DNA of 64,000 nt from Cytidiella melzeri (taxonomy: Eukaryota > Basidiomycota > Agaricomycetes > Polyporales > Irpicaceae), in NCBI GenBank assembly GCA_022592445.1, contig JABYQR010000061.1, positions 101,806 through 165,805 on the forward strand, read 5' to 3'. Below the pieces are notes generated by a model. That model was not told the origin of the DNA. It saw only the letters and a list, made by a program, of their open reading frames with translations, and did not search any database. Below, in pieces: positions 22,545-33,816 of the stretch. Position 1 is the stretch's first letter. Every line of letters begins with the position of its first letter. The position numbers were made by a program, and so were the translations under genes.

Positions 22545-25310
22545 ATGAACGGAACCTCGTCGTCCAACGCCTTCAAGGCCTCTTCGACCCTTGGAGATCT
22601 CTTTGCCAGCCTCGCAGTTGCGCCCAATCAGCCGGACCAGTGGTCAGAGATTGCTACGACCGCTCAGTCGCTCGCGAACGACCTTCGTGTCAAGAACGGT
22701 GCGTCCCAATAATTTGTTTACATAGTACACCACTCACTGACCAGAATCCTCGAGTGCAGTCGAGCAGCAATCAGCTCTAGGAAAAACTCTCCTCCCGCAG
22801 ACTCTCACATCGCTCTTAAAAGGTGCTACCCATGGATCCCCCATTCCCGGCCCAGACCAGAAAGCAGCAGTGTTCGAAATTCTTCGTGTTGCGGCCAATC
22901 TATGCATGGATCACGGTGCGTGTTCTGCACATAGGCTTGCATTGCTTGTGATGGGTGTCTCAAGAGTCTCAGTTCTGAACCGAAACTCTTGTATCTCTGT
23001 CATTTTGTAGATGAGAACAGGAATTACCTGGACGAAGTTGGTTTCCCACAGAGAGTCGTCGCTCTTCTCGAAGGCTACGCAGAGTTGATTTCGCCAGAAC
23101 AGACAGCCCCGATGGCGCTCACGGTACCCGATCTGAAGGTCGTGAAGACTGCGATAGGAGTGTTGGTGAACGCGAGCGTGAATTATGGTAGGCGATCTTA
23201 TTGGCTTATACGAGATGGTATTGACAAGAGGCGGTTGCAGCACCCGTCAAGACGAGATTGGTTTCGCTCGAAGCTGCTATGACTATCCTGAAGCTCTCCA
23301 TCTCGATATACCCTCCCGGATCGTGGCTTCGTCCACAGAAGCAGTCAATCAGCGGCAACGAAAGCGTTTTGCAATCCGACGATGAAGAATCCTGGACACT
23401 ACGAACCGGACTCTCAGCTTGGGCATGGCGGGCCATCTCAGAACTACGCTCCGACGACGAAGAAACGAGTCTCAGTAAGCCATACTTGTTGCTCTTTGTG
23501 TATCCCATCCCCCCTCACATACTACCAAGAAAACCTGTTCAACCCAAAAGCTCTCCCCTTCCTCGTTCGCAGCCTTCAAATATCTATCCCACCTTATCCT
23601 CCACCTCCACCAGGCTTTTCTCCCTCCCTCATCGAAGCTCTAGTAGAAGCCGACGAAGAAGCGCTTCAAGAGTCCTGTGGCCTCCTCGAAGCACTCTGCA
23701 TGGATGTCGAAGACATCCGCTTGTACCTAGCCCGCGGCCTGACCTACCCCGGGGAATATAGTGGTGTACCCTGTCTCTCCGACATGCTCGCCTTCATCGA
23801 GTACGGCGCGCCCCTACACCTTCCCTCCTCCGATGTGAGTGAGCGTGAGAATAGGGAGAAGGCGATGGGGAGGTGTAAGTCTGCACTGATAAACGCTGTG
23901 ACGGAGGTGACGGGCGACAAGAAGAACGTGGATGTCCTTTGGGACAGCTCGGATCCGGAGAAGCCAGGTGGAAAGTTTGTGGAGAGGATGGTGGGGTGGA
24001 TTAGAGACAACAAGGGGTTGGCGTATGGGCTGCATGGCGCGAGGGACGATTTGGTTGTATGTGCGACGGTGGCGGTTGGGAACGTTGTAAGAAAAGGTAA
24101 GTACTGCTAACTTGAATATGCATATGTTCAATACTGTTGATCTCGTGAACTGCTGATATTTGTTGCAGATGCATACTCTGTCGCAATGTGCCACGAGCCA
24201 ATATCCCTTTTGCCCGACTTAGCAGCACTGCTTGCGCCAGAGGTCGACATCAAAGTCAAGAATGGTGTTATCGGGCTGTTGAAGAACCTCGCTGTCGCAC
24301 CTCCGAATCGCGCACTACTCGGTGAGGCAGGTATACTACCTATGCTAGCGTTAAGTGAGATATGGAGCGACAAGTACGATATGGTCGAGCTCGTGCAGGT
24401 GGCTGCGATCGGAATCGCGAAGCACATGTGCAATGCTAATCGTGAGTGTCAGCACTGTAAATTGTTATTGATTGACTTCTGCTGACTTGTTACGACGTTT
24501 CTTAGCACTCAACTCCCTCTCTCTTGTTCTTCCAAATGCCTCCCAGCCTCATCAACCCACCGCTCTTACTCAGATTCTTGCGCTTGTGCGTCGGTCGGAG
24601 ACCGTCGCCATCAAAAGTGAAGGCACTCGCGTGTTTGTCAACGCCATCAAGTCCATATGGTCTACCGACGCTTCCAATGTGTCCGATCCAACGTTCCAAC
24701 AGCACAGGAAAGAGGCGATGGCACAGCTCTCGACGCCGTCAATCGCTGCCGTACTGGCACAACTTATCGGCCGTAGCAGGAGATATGCCATCTTGATCAG
24801 CGAGGGCGCTGTGTCTTTGTATTTGCTCAGCATACCCGCCAACGGAGGTCAGTCTTTATCTCTCGCATGATCCGTCTGAGATTGATCTTGTGTATACCTG
24901 ATACAGCTGTGACTGTCCTCGATGCGTTGATGAACCCTCTCCCCGTCGAAATCTCTCGATCGAACAGCAGTAACAATATGCTCTCCCAACCTATCTCCGC
25001 CATACCCACCAGTGATTCTCCCGCCATCGGCACGCCCCGACGAGCCCTGGATATGCTGGTGTGGTCGCTCAGGAACCCAGATGCCCCACCAGAAGTGCGC
25101 GCGAATATTTGTACGCTGGTAGCGCATTTGGGACGACCAGGTGTGGTGGATGCCAGCCGGGCGAGGGACGTGCAGGTGTTGAAGGACGAGTTGAGGCCTG
25201 TGCTTGAAAAAGTCGCGAAGGCGGACGAGGAAGAGGAGGAAGGAGAGAAGGCGCCGTCCGCAGCACTCGAGGCTGCTGCGAAGAGGGCGCTCGATGCGTG
25301 GGGTGTTTGA
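22545..25310 (+). CDS. Armadillo-repeat protein similar to RAP1GDS1 (SmgGDS)
   Basis: Starts MNGTSSSNAFKASSTLGDLF; about 770 residues after removal of short introns. The body is built of ARM-type helices: KAAVFEILRVAANLCMDHDE, YLDEVGFPQRVVALLEGYAE, VVKTAIGVLVNASVNYAPVK, LVEADEEALQESCGLLEALC, DDLVVCATVAVGNVVRKDAY, VDIKVKNGVIGLLKNLAVAP, LVQVAAIGIAKHMCNANPLN, EVRANICTLVAHLGRPGVVD. The VxNxAxxxxNR/ENR spacing and order resemble the small GTPase GDP-dissociation stimulator family that chaperones prenylated Rho/Rap GTPases. The C-terminus is acidic and Lys-rich (KADEEEEEGEKAP) and ends RALDAWGV. Family assignment is from repeat pattern and length; other ARM proteins are possible. Confidence 0.75.
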
Positions 25311-25677
25311 GTGTTCTGCAGACGAGCGATGTGAGACGGGTGGTCCTGCTGGATGAGTGGGAGGGGCGCCCGAGGTGTCGGGTGTACTACTTGGGTTAAC
25401 GATCGAAGAAAAAACATAGTGTACGTTGTACTGTGTGTAACTCCCTGTAGACGGGTTTCTGGGCTGCTTTTCCTATTGTTGTGTTGGTGTACAACATGCT
25501 GTGTTCAAGCGTCTTGTAGCGTATCGGCTGGGTTAGTATACTTAAAAGATTATCTGAAGTGAACTGCTATATCTAGATCCAGCGCTGGATTGCGTCTCAT
25601 ACAAGTGATTACTATGGCAGCTATATATGATACCGCTGCACAGATCAACGTCTTTCCCCTCCTCCCACAGACACACG
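25311..25677. other. Intergenic
   Basis: 3' flank of the ARM protein and short promoter of the OTU gene. A TATATATGATA sequence at 25621 lies about 57 bp before the OTU ATG and is a candidate TATA box. Nothing coding. Confidence 0.45.
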
Positions 25678-26764
25678 ATGGCTGGCTCAAAGAGAAACAA
25701 GATCAGGAAAGTCCTCTCTCCAACCAGAGCCTCCGTTGACTCTCCTCCTCCAACAATAAACGACGACAATGACCTCATGGAGGACCTGTTGGCCCAGCTG
25801 GACTCAAGAGACAAAGCCGCACAAGAGCAATCCGCAGAAATTCTGAAGGACGCAAGCTTGGACTCCGTCGCGAGCAACCTCGAAAAGGAGAGCAAACAGG
25901 ACAGCAGATCGAGACACAAGGCTCGCCAGGTCTGCTACGTTTTTTCTACTCCCTCCCGTGCCTCTCGCTGATTACTGTGTCGGGCAGGCGCGGAAAGCAG
26001 CCTCTATGGCAGAGCAGTACGCACCGTCTGACCCTGATGCGGACGCCCGCCTCGAGCGCGAAGCTCGAGAGGAAGAACGCGCGATTATGCAGACATGCGA
26101 CGAGCTCGGTGTCAGGATGGTAGAGGCACGTCCCCAAAGTCGTACTTTCTTACATCCCATTCTAACACAATTTTTTCTGCAGATGAACCCAGACGGTCAC
26201 TGCCTCTTCTCCGCCATCGCAGATCAACTCGCCACCCTCGGCGTCATCCCCCAGGCCAAAGCCACTTACGCCCTCACCCGCCATACCGCCGCCGACTACA
26301 TCCAGACACACCCAGACGATTTCCTCCCCTTCCTCCCCTCCACATTTGCAGAGGACGGCGAGGGTGAAACGGGCGAGGGTCTCATGAGTCCCAATGAGTT
26401 CGCTGCATACTGCACCAAAATTCGGGACACGGCAGTGTGGGGAGGCGAGCCAGAGATACTGGCGTTATCGAGGGCTTTCAATGTCCCGATACATGTCATA
26501 CAAGGGGCGAAGCCGCATGTGGTCGTGCACAATCCTGCAGGAGAGCCTCCGCCAGGGAACGTACCTGTCTTGAGAATAAGCTATCATCGGCGGATGTATG
26601 GATTGGGAGAGGTGAGTGCGTCCCCCTGGGGATGTAATGTTGTGTGCCGTACTTTCTGCTCATATGTCTTTCGTTCGTTTTAGCACTACAACTCTCTAAG
26701 ACCCAAAACGACGTTCAAGGAAGGCGTCAAGGCACTCTTCACTACAGGCTCTTCTCCTCACTAG
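25678..26764 (+). CDS. OTU-domain ubiquitin thioesterase (OTUD6B/Otu2 type)
   Basis: Cysteine protease that removes ubiquitin. Starts MAGSKRNKIRKVLSPTRAS. N-terminal helical, charged half (LMEDLLAQLDSRDKAAQEQS; RSRHKARQARKAASMAEQYA; AREEERAIMQTCDELGVRMV), the KHK-like and coiled-coil part typical of the OTUD6/Otu2 group. The OTU core begins MNPDGHCLFSAIADQL with Asp-Gly-His-Cys (catalytic Asp and Cys), continues YIQTHPDDFLPFL, EFAAYCTKIRDTAVWGGEPE, IHVIQGAKPHVVVHN, ISYHRRMYGLGE and, after the last intron, HYNSLRP with the catalytic His. Stop TAG at 26762-26764 after TGSSPH. Four exons, all sites canonical. Yeast Otu2 acts on translating ribosomes; that role is inferred from the family only. 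Confidence 0.92.
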
Positions 26765-27074
26765 CACTAGCATATTGTGTTCACCATCCCGTCTACCGTG
26801 CGATCGCGATATCAAGTCTATTCATGTGTGTATACATAAACGATACTCCTCCAGCGTACGCAATTCAGCGAACCCATACAGAACATTTACCAAGTAAAAA
26901 CCAGAATACTCAGCACTGGTACTGTAGCCATACCCCGGAGCGCGCTTTCCCTCACGTATTACAATTCAGCAATATAATATCTGTACAACTGTTACCCCCC
27001 ACGCGCATGCACGTAGGCATCCATTCATGACATAAAGGTTATGATTCTGTAGAGCGCGAGCAACCGCTATATAA
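26765..27074. other. Convergent 3' flanks
   Basis: Between the stops of the OTU gene (+) and the adaptin gene (-). A-rich with CATACATAAACGATAC and AATATAATATC; no coding signal. Confidence 0.5.
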
Positions 27075-29794
27075 TCAGAACAACAAATCATCCGCGTACG
27101 ACTTGCCCGCAGTCGAGCCTGCCCCTCCGCCGCCGCCCCCACCAAACGCACTGTCCAGATTCGCGTACGGATCAAGACCGAGAGGCTTCGAAGCCGACGT
27201 GATATGGTCCTCTTCGTCGTCATAATCACCATCATCGTGTCCCTCTCCCTCTCCGTCACCGTCCCCTCCGTCACCGTCGTCAATCAAGTGCGCAGGAACC
27301 GCAGGGGTTGGTTTCTGCTCCCCACCAGTGGGAGCTGAAGCAGCGTCTTTGACAGATGGCTCAACGGGCCCGGGTCCGGCGATTTGTATGGCGCGGGGCA
27401 TCGCAGGGAGTGAGAGTGGGACGAGGACTTGTCGGGAGAGGGGGTTGAGGGCGGGGCTGTCCGTCAGAGCTCGGCCTGCTGCTCCTCGTATGAACGTCTG
27501 TCATACCCGCCCGTATTGATCGTGAACATTTCTCTGATGAGAGCTAGAAGAGGAACGCACCTCGGGGTTCTTATGGTATATGCTTCCCAACGTCCCTGTG
27601 TGTAACAAAAGCTGATCCAACGCGCCTCTGTCCATCCTGTCCGAGTCGTTCGTGATGGCAGGTTTTTCTGCGAGCACGATCTCGCCGGCGACGGTAGGGT
27701 TAATGGCGAGCATCCGCCAGTACATGAACCCGCGGTCGCGAAGGTCAGGGTTGTCCACCTCTTCCGTTGCCCATTTCAGGACTTTGTGAACGAGGGCTTT
27801 GGATGTGGAAGATTGCGATTTGTAGATGAAGAGCTTGACGGCGGCGGTCAACAGGGCAAGTTGCACCTGTTACATGATATCCGTCAGCTTTGCTCATGCG
27901 TTGATCGGACATGGAAACAACGCATACCTCAACAGGTTCATCCATGAATCCAAACGTCAGGTCGTCCATCAAGTCGTCCGCATTGTCAATCCGGTTCGCA
28001 AACTGCCCTATGATCCACACCATTGCGGCTTTGCTCTCTGGCTCATCCAACGCATCGAGGTTCTCGCACAATACAGGAATAATGCCCTCGTACTTGCCCG
28101 GGTACCGACGGAAGACGTCTTTAATGACGATGACGGCTTCCTGTACGACGTAAGTCACTTTGGTCTCGATGAGCTCCAGCAGGGCTTTGATGCAGGAGTC
28201 AGCGGCGGCCTCCACCTTGATAGCGACGCGGCCAATGGCGCGAACGGCTTTGCGGACAAAGTCGATGTCAACTTCCGAAGCGTACCTACGGAAACCTCTA
28301 GTGCTACTTTGATGAAATGAGAAGCTAGACGTACTCTTGAAGCTCTGCGAGAACCTCTCGGGCGTTCTCCTCGCGCGCCAAACGATACATGATCTCGAGC
28401 TTGGCGAGCTTCACGTAGATTGGGTCGTTATATTTGCAGAAAAAGACTTTGACGTCGTTCTTGAGCACCGACGGTCTCCGTTGTACGATCAACAGTATAT
28501 TTCGCAACGCAACGTATTGCACCTCCGGGCCGGACGACAGAATGGTCACTGTAGAGTCTTGTTGAACTTTGTTAGATAGTAGTAGCGGAGAGTCTGTTTA
28601 CCTAGCGGCGGCCCCATCTTCTTGCATATATAATCAATCAGCTTCCTGTTCTCCATGTAGTTCATGAGATATAGCAAGACTTTGATAGCGGTCAGGACGA
28701 CAGCCGAGTTTGCATGACCGAGCTGTACGACAACGCGTTCTGCCATGAGCTCAGCGTCCTCATGCTTGTCTGGCACATAGCGCAAGAGCGAGTCCAAGAT
28801 GTAAATCTGTCCCCACCTATTCCCCGTTCAGCACGCTTTGCAGATCAGGAGCAACAGCGCGCACTCACTCTGAGCTCTCCCCCAACGCGGTTAGTAGCTT
28901 ATTTGCCACCGTCAAATTCAGCCGGAACGTCACCCCATCCTGTCGGTCCCCGATCTCACAAAGCGCAGCCACAGCATTCGACACGACTGTCGCGTTCGAA
29001 TCAACCAACAAATCCCTCAACATCTCCACAAATCCGCCCTTTTCCGCTTTACGCGGGTCGGCTGTGTAGAGCTTGGCGACACAGATGGCAGAAGTCTTCC
29101 GCACATATGGGTCGCGGTCTTTGAGGCAGTGCCGAAGTTGCTCTGTGAGAGGTTCGATTACGACGGGGACGGGGATGTAGGACATCGTTCGGATGGCGAG
29201 GGCTCGCACCAGCGGATTACGGTCGTTGCAGTCCTAGATGTACACACGCAGTCAGTTGTGTGTATGTTTGTGGTGCATTGCGGAGAACGTACTTGGAGGA
29301 AACTGGGTATGACAATGTGTATCTGGTCTGCTTTGGATCGTCCGTAGCACACCAAGAAGAGGTAGACCACTGGAACAGCCTTGTGTTAACTCGTGCTGGA
29401 CACAAAACACAGTCCATCTGGAATAATGCGCACTCTTCTTGATCTCAATCAATGGTATTCCAAGACATTGCACAACGTCTGTAAACAGCGGAGACACTAG
29501 CAGGCGGGAGACGTCGTGCAACGAGGGTCAACGATTCCACACTGGTAGTGATCAGGATGAGGCAAAGAGCGTACGGACTGTCATTCCCCATGGTGATGTT
29601 TGCCACAATCTTCTTCAGCACCGTCTTTCGCTTTGTGAACTTTTTGTCTTTGGACTCGGCTGCATGTAGCTCTGCGCGGAATTCCTGGCGTAATGGAAGT
29701 TAACTGTAGGGTAGGTGTGATTGTTATGGTCTGAGCGTACTTGGATCTTGCCACGTTGAAAGAACTTGGCATCCTGCCCGGTTTGACTGGCCAT
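27075..29794 (-). CDS. AP-1/AP-2 complex large subunit beta (beta-adaptin)
   Basis: Clathrin-adaptor subunit for trans-Golgi/endosome (AP-1) or plasma-membrane (AP-2) sorting. Starts [18 protein letters not shown] at 29794, then [114 protein letters not shown] and long HEAT/ARM repeats through [20 protein letters not shown] to [18 protein letters not shown], the full adaptin trunk. A hinge rich in Asp/Gly ([20 protein letters not shown]) follows, ending [10 protein letters not shown]. The ear (appendage) domain of animal beta-adaptins is absent, as in other fungi. The N-terminal motif order fits AP-1 beta slightly better; AP-1 versus AP-2 cannot be settled by eye. About 11 short introns. Confidence 0.93.
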
Positions 29795-30918
29795 ATCGAC
29801 CTGGCTGGGTCTTGTTCACGCGTGTCTCGTCAATTGGTTACGAAGAGGTTCAGGGAGTTGTACGAGAGGGGACTGAGGACTGCGACGAGAGCGCCAAACT
29901 CGAATATTAGAGCAAGTAGACGCGTACTGATGGCACCGTCATTGCTCAGGCTAGCGCTATAGCTACTTAAGCTTTCAGCTACAACTTCCAACTTTTTTTG
30001 AAAAAACTGCTCTTGGATACAACGGGCGGTGATAATTTTCCACTTGTTACCGTTGGTAAATCATGGTATTATCATGCTGCTGGTGGAAGGAGCTAAATAT
30101 CTGGGCAGGTGCATGCCTCAAAGTACTACTAGGCAAAAACCTGGCCAATTTGTCCTTGGTACAGGAACGACGGAAGAAAACCTCTGTCCCCAATCGTCTA
30201 GGTATATATTCCTCGGCTTTAAGCCTCTCGCTTTACTAACACTCCCCAAATCCAGCGCTCACCAATCGTTCATGTCCCTCTTGAGAGACCCCCGTGCTCT
30301 TTCTGCCTTCGACCATACCTTTGCGCGACCCGCATCACTCACTCACCCAGAGGCCATCTGCTTGCCCAGAACACCCTCGCACTGTCGCCAAGACGCCACT
30401 TAGAACGGACAAGGTCGTCATGTTGGGCGTGCAGCCTGCCGAGATTGAAGTCCTCGAGCTTGGGGTTATTGTCGGCCATACGCCCTGGAGCGATTACTGC
30501 AGGCAGCGCTGCACTTTCACCAGCTGATACGGTAAGCAGAATTTTTCTCGCTTTCTCGACACTCATATAATCATCTGATTACCCCCATACGCAAGTGATT
30601 AGACAGATAGCGGCTGCACTATCATGTTTCCTTATTTGCGCAGTGACACGGTCGGAGCCTGCAAACACTCTGAATGAAATGACCATTCATTTCAAGTTGA
30701 AGCAAGTATCACAGGCAGACACAACATTCATTCCAGCCTCATTGCTGGGGGCCCTAATTATTTGGCTGCATTTTGCACGGACTGCGCCCTGCGGCGTATA
30801 CAAACACGCCTCACGCTCGCCCTGTGCGCTGTAGCGTCTCGTAGTCTGTACTTTGTGCTCTCGTTCATCCAGACCCTTCCTTCTCCTCCCCTCTCACACG
30901 AAATTTCTGCGAATTGCG
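29795..30918. other. Intergenic, divergent promoters of beta-adaptin and opsin-like gene 2
   Basis: Frames at 30029-30403 and 30294-30527 are not protein-like. Candidate TATA sequences: TATATATTCC near 30200 and GTATACAAAC near 30796; CT-rich tract directly before the ATG at 30919. No gene seen. Confidence 0.4.
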
Positions 30919-32275
30919 ATGGCAGGACTATCTCTCTATCAGAATTCTACCAATGCTGACCGGTACATGACTTCGGGTGGCACTTACTTTGCATGGGCTG
31001 TCTTCGTCACACTATTCCTCTCGACGCTCGTGATGGTTGTGTTAACCTTTATCGTACGTTCAGTTGAGCTCTGCGCATCGCTTACAAGAAACTGACAGTT
31101 AATCACATAGCGGCCGAGAGGGCCACGGTTCTTTCACCACATCGCCATTATTATTCTTGCGACCTCAACTATTGCTTACTTCGCCATGGCTTCAAACACA
31201 GGTGCCAGTATGTATTGTTCTTGGACCCTAGTTATAGCAGCTCCTTACCTTGTTTCTAGTCTTTGTCGTAGCCGAGCCCCCTCGCGAAAATACCTATGCA
31301 CGTCAAGTCGTCGTAAGACTTCTTGTCACCATCTACACGAGGGACTTCTTCATTATGGGCCTCCTGGCGTTCTTCTCCATCTGGTAGGTCACATGTAATA
31401 GCCTGCTTTACAGGAGAGCCGCTCACCTGTGAGGTCACCGCTATCAGGTTCTTCCTCCTCTTCCGCACAACGGCCGTCGACGGTCAGGGCATGCGCGACG
31501 GGTTCGTCCGCGGCGCAGCCTTTGTCGCCTTTATCACCATACTCTACCCGATCGCGACGGCTTCAGATTCGGGTGCCAGTACGTAGTACCGTTGCTGCTC
31601 CTTGGTCGCAATACTAGCAGCGTCTCAACTTTTCTTTAGCACGAGTGGTAGCCAAGTCTTATGCGCGCCAAGTCTTCGTCAGTCCTCTCGTCACTTGGTA
31701 CAGTATAGTAGTGCAACAAAACTCATTGTTGACTAATTTTCCATTCAGTTTATCCGTTACATACAGTGGTCCATCAACTTCCCCCTCCTTCTCATAATCA
31801 TATTGCTCAAAACTGGCATCGCTCTCACTGACATTCTCACCGCCGCCTTCTTCTCCTGGATTGTCGTCGTCACCGGACTCATCGGTGCGCTGACGCCCAC
31901 TAGTTACAAATGGGGATTTTTCGTCTTGGGCCTTCTGGCGCTCTTCTTCATCTGGTATGTCGTATACCAGCCTGCTTTCAAGCAAGACCGCCGCTTACTA
32001 CCATCTGTGTACTCTCTTCTCTCAGGTACTTCCTCCTTTACCCTTCATACCCTCCCGTCCCGGGCCGTCCCCCCCTCAACCAGTGGTTCATCCACGGCGC
32101 ACGCTTCTTTGCCTTCATTACCATTCTCTACGTGATTGCGTGGGGCTTCTGCGAAGGAGGCGACGTCGTCTCCCGCACGGGCGAAATGATATGGTACGGT
32201 ATCCTCGACCTGATCGTTGTCTTGTTCCTTTTCTTGTGGTTGAACATCAGGGACAACAACAGAGTCTCCGGATGA
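30919..32275 (+). CDS. Opsin-like seven-helix membrane protein 2, fused from two tandem copies
   Basis: Paralogue of the gene at 13119-14187. Start MAGLSLYQNSTNADRYMTSGG, then RFFHHIAIIILATSTIAYFA, VVAEPPRENTYARQVV (donor at 31313). If splicing goes from 31312 to 31749 the rest follows in order: FIRYIQWSINFPLLLIIILL, LTDILTAAFFSWIVVVTGLI, YKWGFFVLGLLALFFIW, WFIHGARFFAFITILYVIAW and EMIWYGILDLIVVLFLFLWL, ending NNRVSG. The last helix has no lysine where retinal would bind, and the Gly/His-rich tail of paralogue 1 is missing. The 436-nt intron 31313-31748 is far longer than its neighbours because it holds relic exons of a second copy (separate entry). The product would be a chimera of copy A (exons 1-3) and copy B (exons 4-6). 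Expression is untested. Confidence 0.7.
31325..31683 (+). pseudogene. Relic opsin-like exons trapped in an intron
   Basis: Inside the long intron lie pieces of the same gene out of order: a partial exon 4 (DFFIMGLLAFFSIW), a near-complete exon 5 from GTTCTTCCTC at 31448 (RDGFVRGAAFVAFITILYPI, almost identical to paralogue 1), then the end of an exon 2 (TASDSGA with its donor GTACGTAG) and an exon-3 copy (RVVAKSYARQVF). Two joins are abrupt: near 31325-31331 intron 3 sequence (CTTGTCAC) passes into exon 4 (ACCATCTACA), and near 31552-31557 exon 5 (CCGATCGCG) passes into exon 2 (ACGGCTTCAG). Both have 3-5 bases of possible microhomology. This is what two deletions in a tandem pair would leave. 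Confidence 0.75.
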
Positions 32276-33816
32276 GCTTAGTGGCGATGGCCTCATGAAG
32301 GAGTGTGCGTAAGTAAGCATGCTCAACCTTGTCCATGTCCGTATTCATTGAGCCTCTTCTGTATATAGATCCTCTAATATTAGACCAGACGTCAGACGTC
32401 ACTCGAATTGACGTACCCTTTGTGGCTGGAGCGCAGCGACCGTATTCCCTGATGTTTGGAATAGAGACAATTGTACAAGTCGTCTCGGTTCCAGACAGTA
32501 AAGAGACAGGTATAATGTGAATGTTGCGGCTGGGCCTGATTGCAAGCATTTGGCCGCTACTGGAAGTGACTGTTGTCGACCGGACTTTCTCTCCTCAGCA
32601 CCACTGAGGTTCGTTCATAAGTTCATTCTATGCCTTTTGTACTCTATGGGATACACTGGAGTTGATTTCATGCTTCGCGATCTCTAGGACTGCAATAGAA
32701 TTTTTATTACATAGTACCTTACTCCATTCGAGGGTGTAGCACCCAATTCACCCATCGCTTCGCGTATGCTAACGGAGTTCTCATACTACCCCTGCAAAAC
32801 CCAATTCCCTCAAATTCATCACAAAGCGCGTGGGCTCGTCGGTACGTACAATTGGGTGTCATCATACTTTCCCTGAGTGTTTTTTGTTGTCATACTTTGA
32901 AAGCTCGAGCTCTCAAGAGCACACCGATAGCAACAGGACCATTCTGTAGCTCATGGTTTGGGTGGATGAGCCACTGTAATATTTTTGTGTGTTGGGCCTC
33001 ACAGTACATACTACATACATTGATCCACAAGTCTTATAAGCAGGTGGCAGTACGTCGATTGCAGATCTGACATATGCATGTTGCCACACAGACGCTTAAT
33101 CCCGCGATCCATCATCATGATCAGGCCAGCCACTCTCACTTGACTCCGCTTCAGAACTTGCTACTTCGTCTTCATGTACAGTCTCTTCGATACCGTCTAC
33201 ACTTAACAATTATCCCCCAAGACAAGAAGAGACGAACAGTCCTCTATGGCGATGTTCAAGTCAGCTAGCCAACGCCGGAACTCAGACATGTAGCTAGCTA
33301 ACCTTCGCAATAGCCCTGGGCTTTGGCCCTGTTTCGGATGTCAATGTGCTGTCTCAGTACCATGTATCACGAGGACGGAAGTTCGAGGAGCTGGGCAACA
33401 AGAGGCTGTGTCCAGTATAACTGAGCGGAGCTTGAGCCTTGTGAGTCACGTAAAGCATGTGCTCAGCGATACCTCCCTGGAGAGCCTTTTCACACAGCCG
33501 ATTCTCAGCTATGTAGACCAATTGGACGCGACGCCAACAATATTTTCTGGCTGTTGTCATAGAGAAACCTGGTCTTGGGAACCATGAGACGAAAAGAAAA
33601 AAAGACATGTTTGGAAGGCTTGGCATGTTGTTTCATCAAGTGAGTGGCTGCGTGCACAGGGCTCCTCCTTGATAGGGCTGATCCTCAACCAGTGCTCAGT
33701 ATCTTTCGAACGCCAATATGGACATATAAAGGATCTTAGAAAACCCGCGTTCGGAGCACCCCAATTTTTTCTTCTTCTCTACTCCTCCCTCTCCCCCGTC
33801 GTCCCTTCTCCCCAGC
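32276..33816. other. Intergenic
   Basis: 1.5 kb without a recognisable gene. Frames at 32852-33070, 33074-33268 (+) and 33354-33626 (-) lack family motifs. GGACATATAAAGGATC at 33720-33734 contains TATAAA about 90 bp before the permease ATG and is a likely TATA box. Confidence 0.45.
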
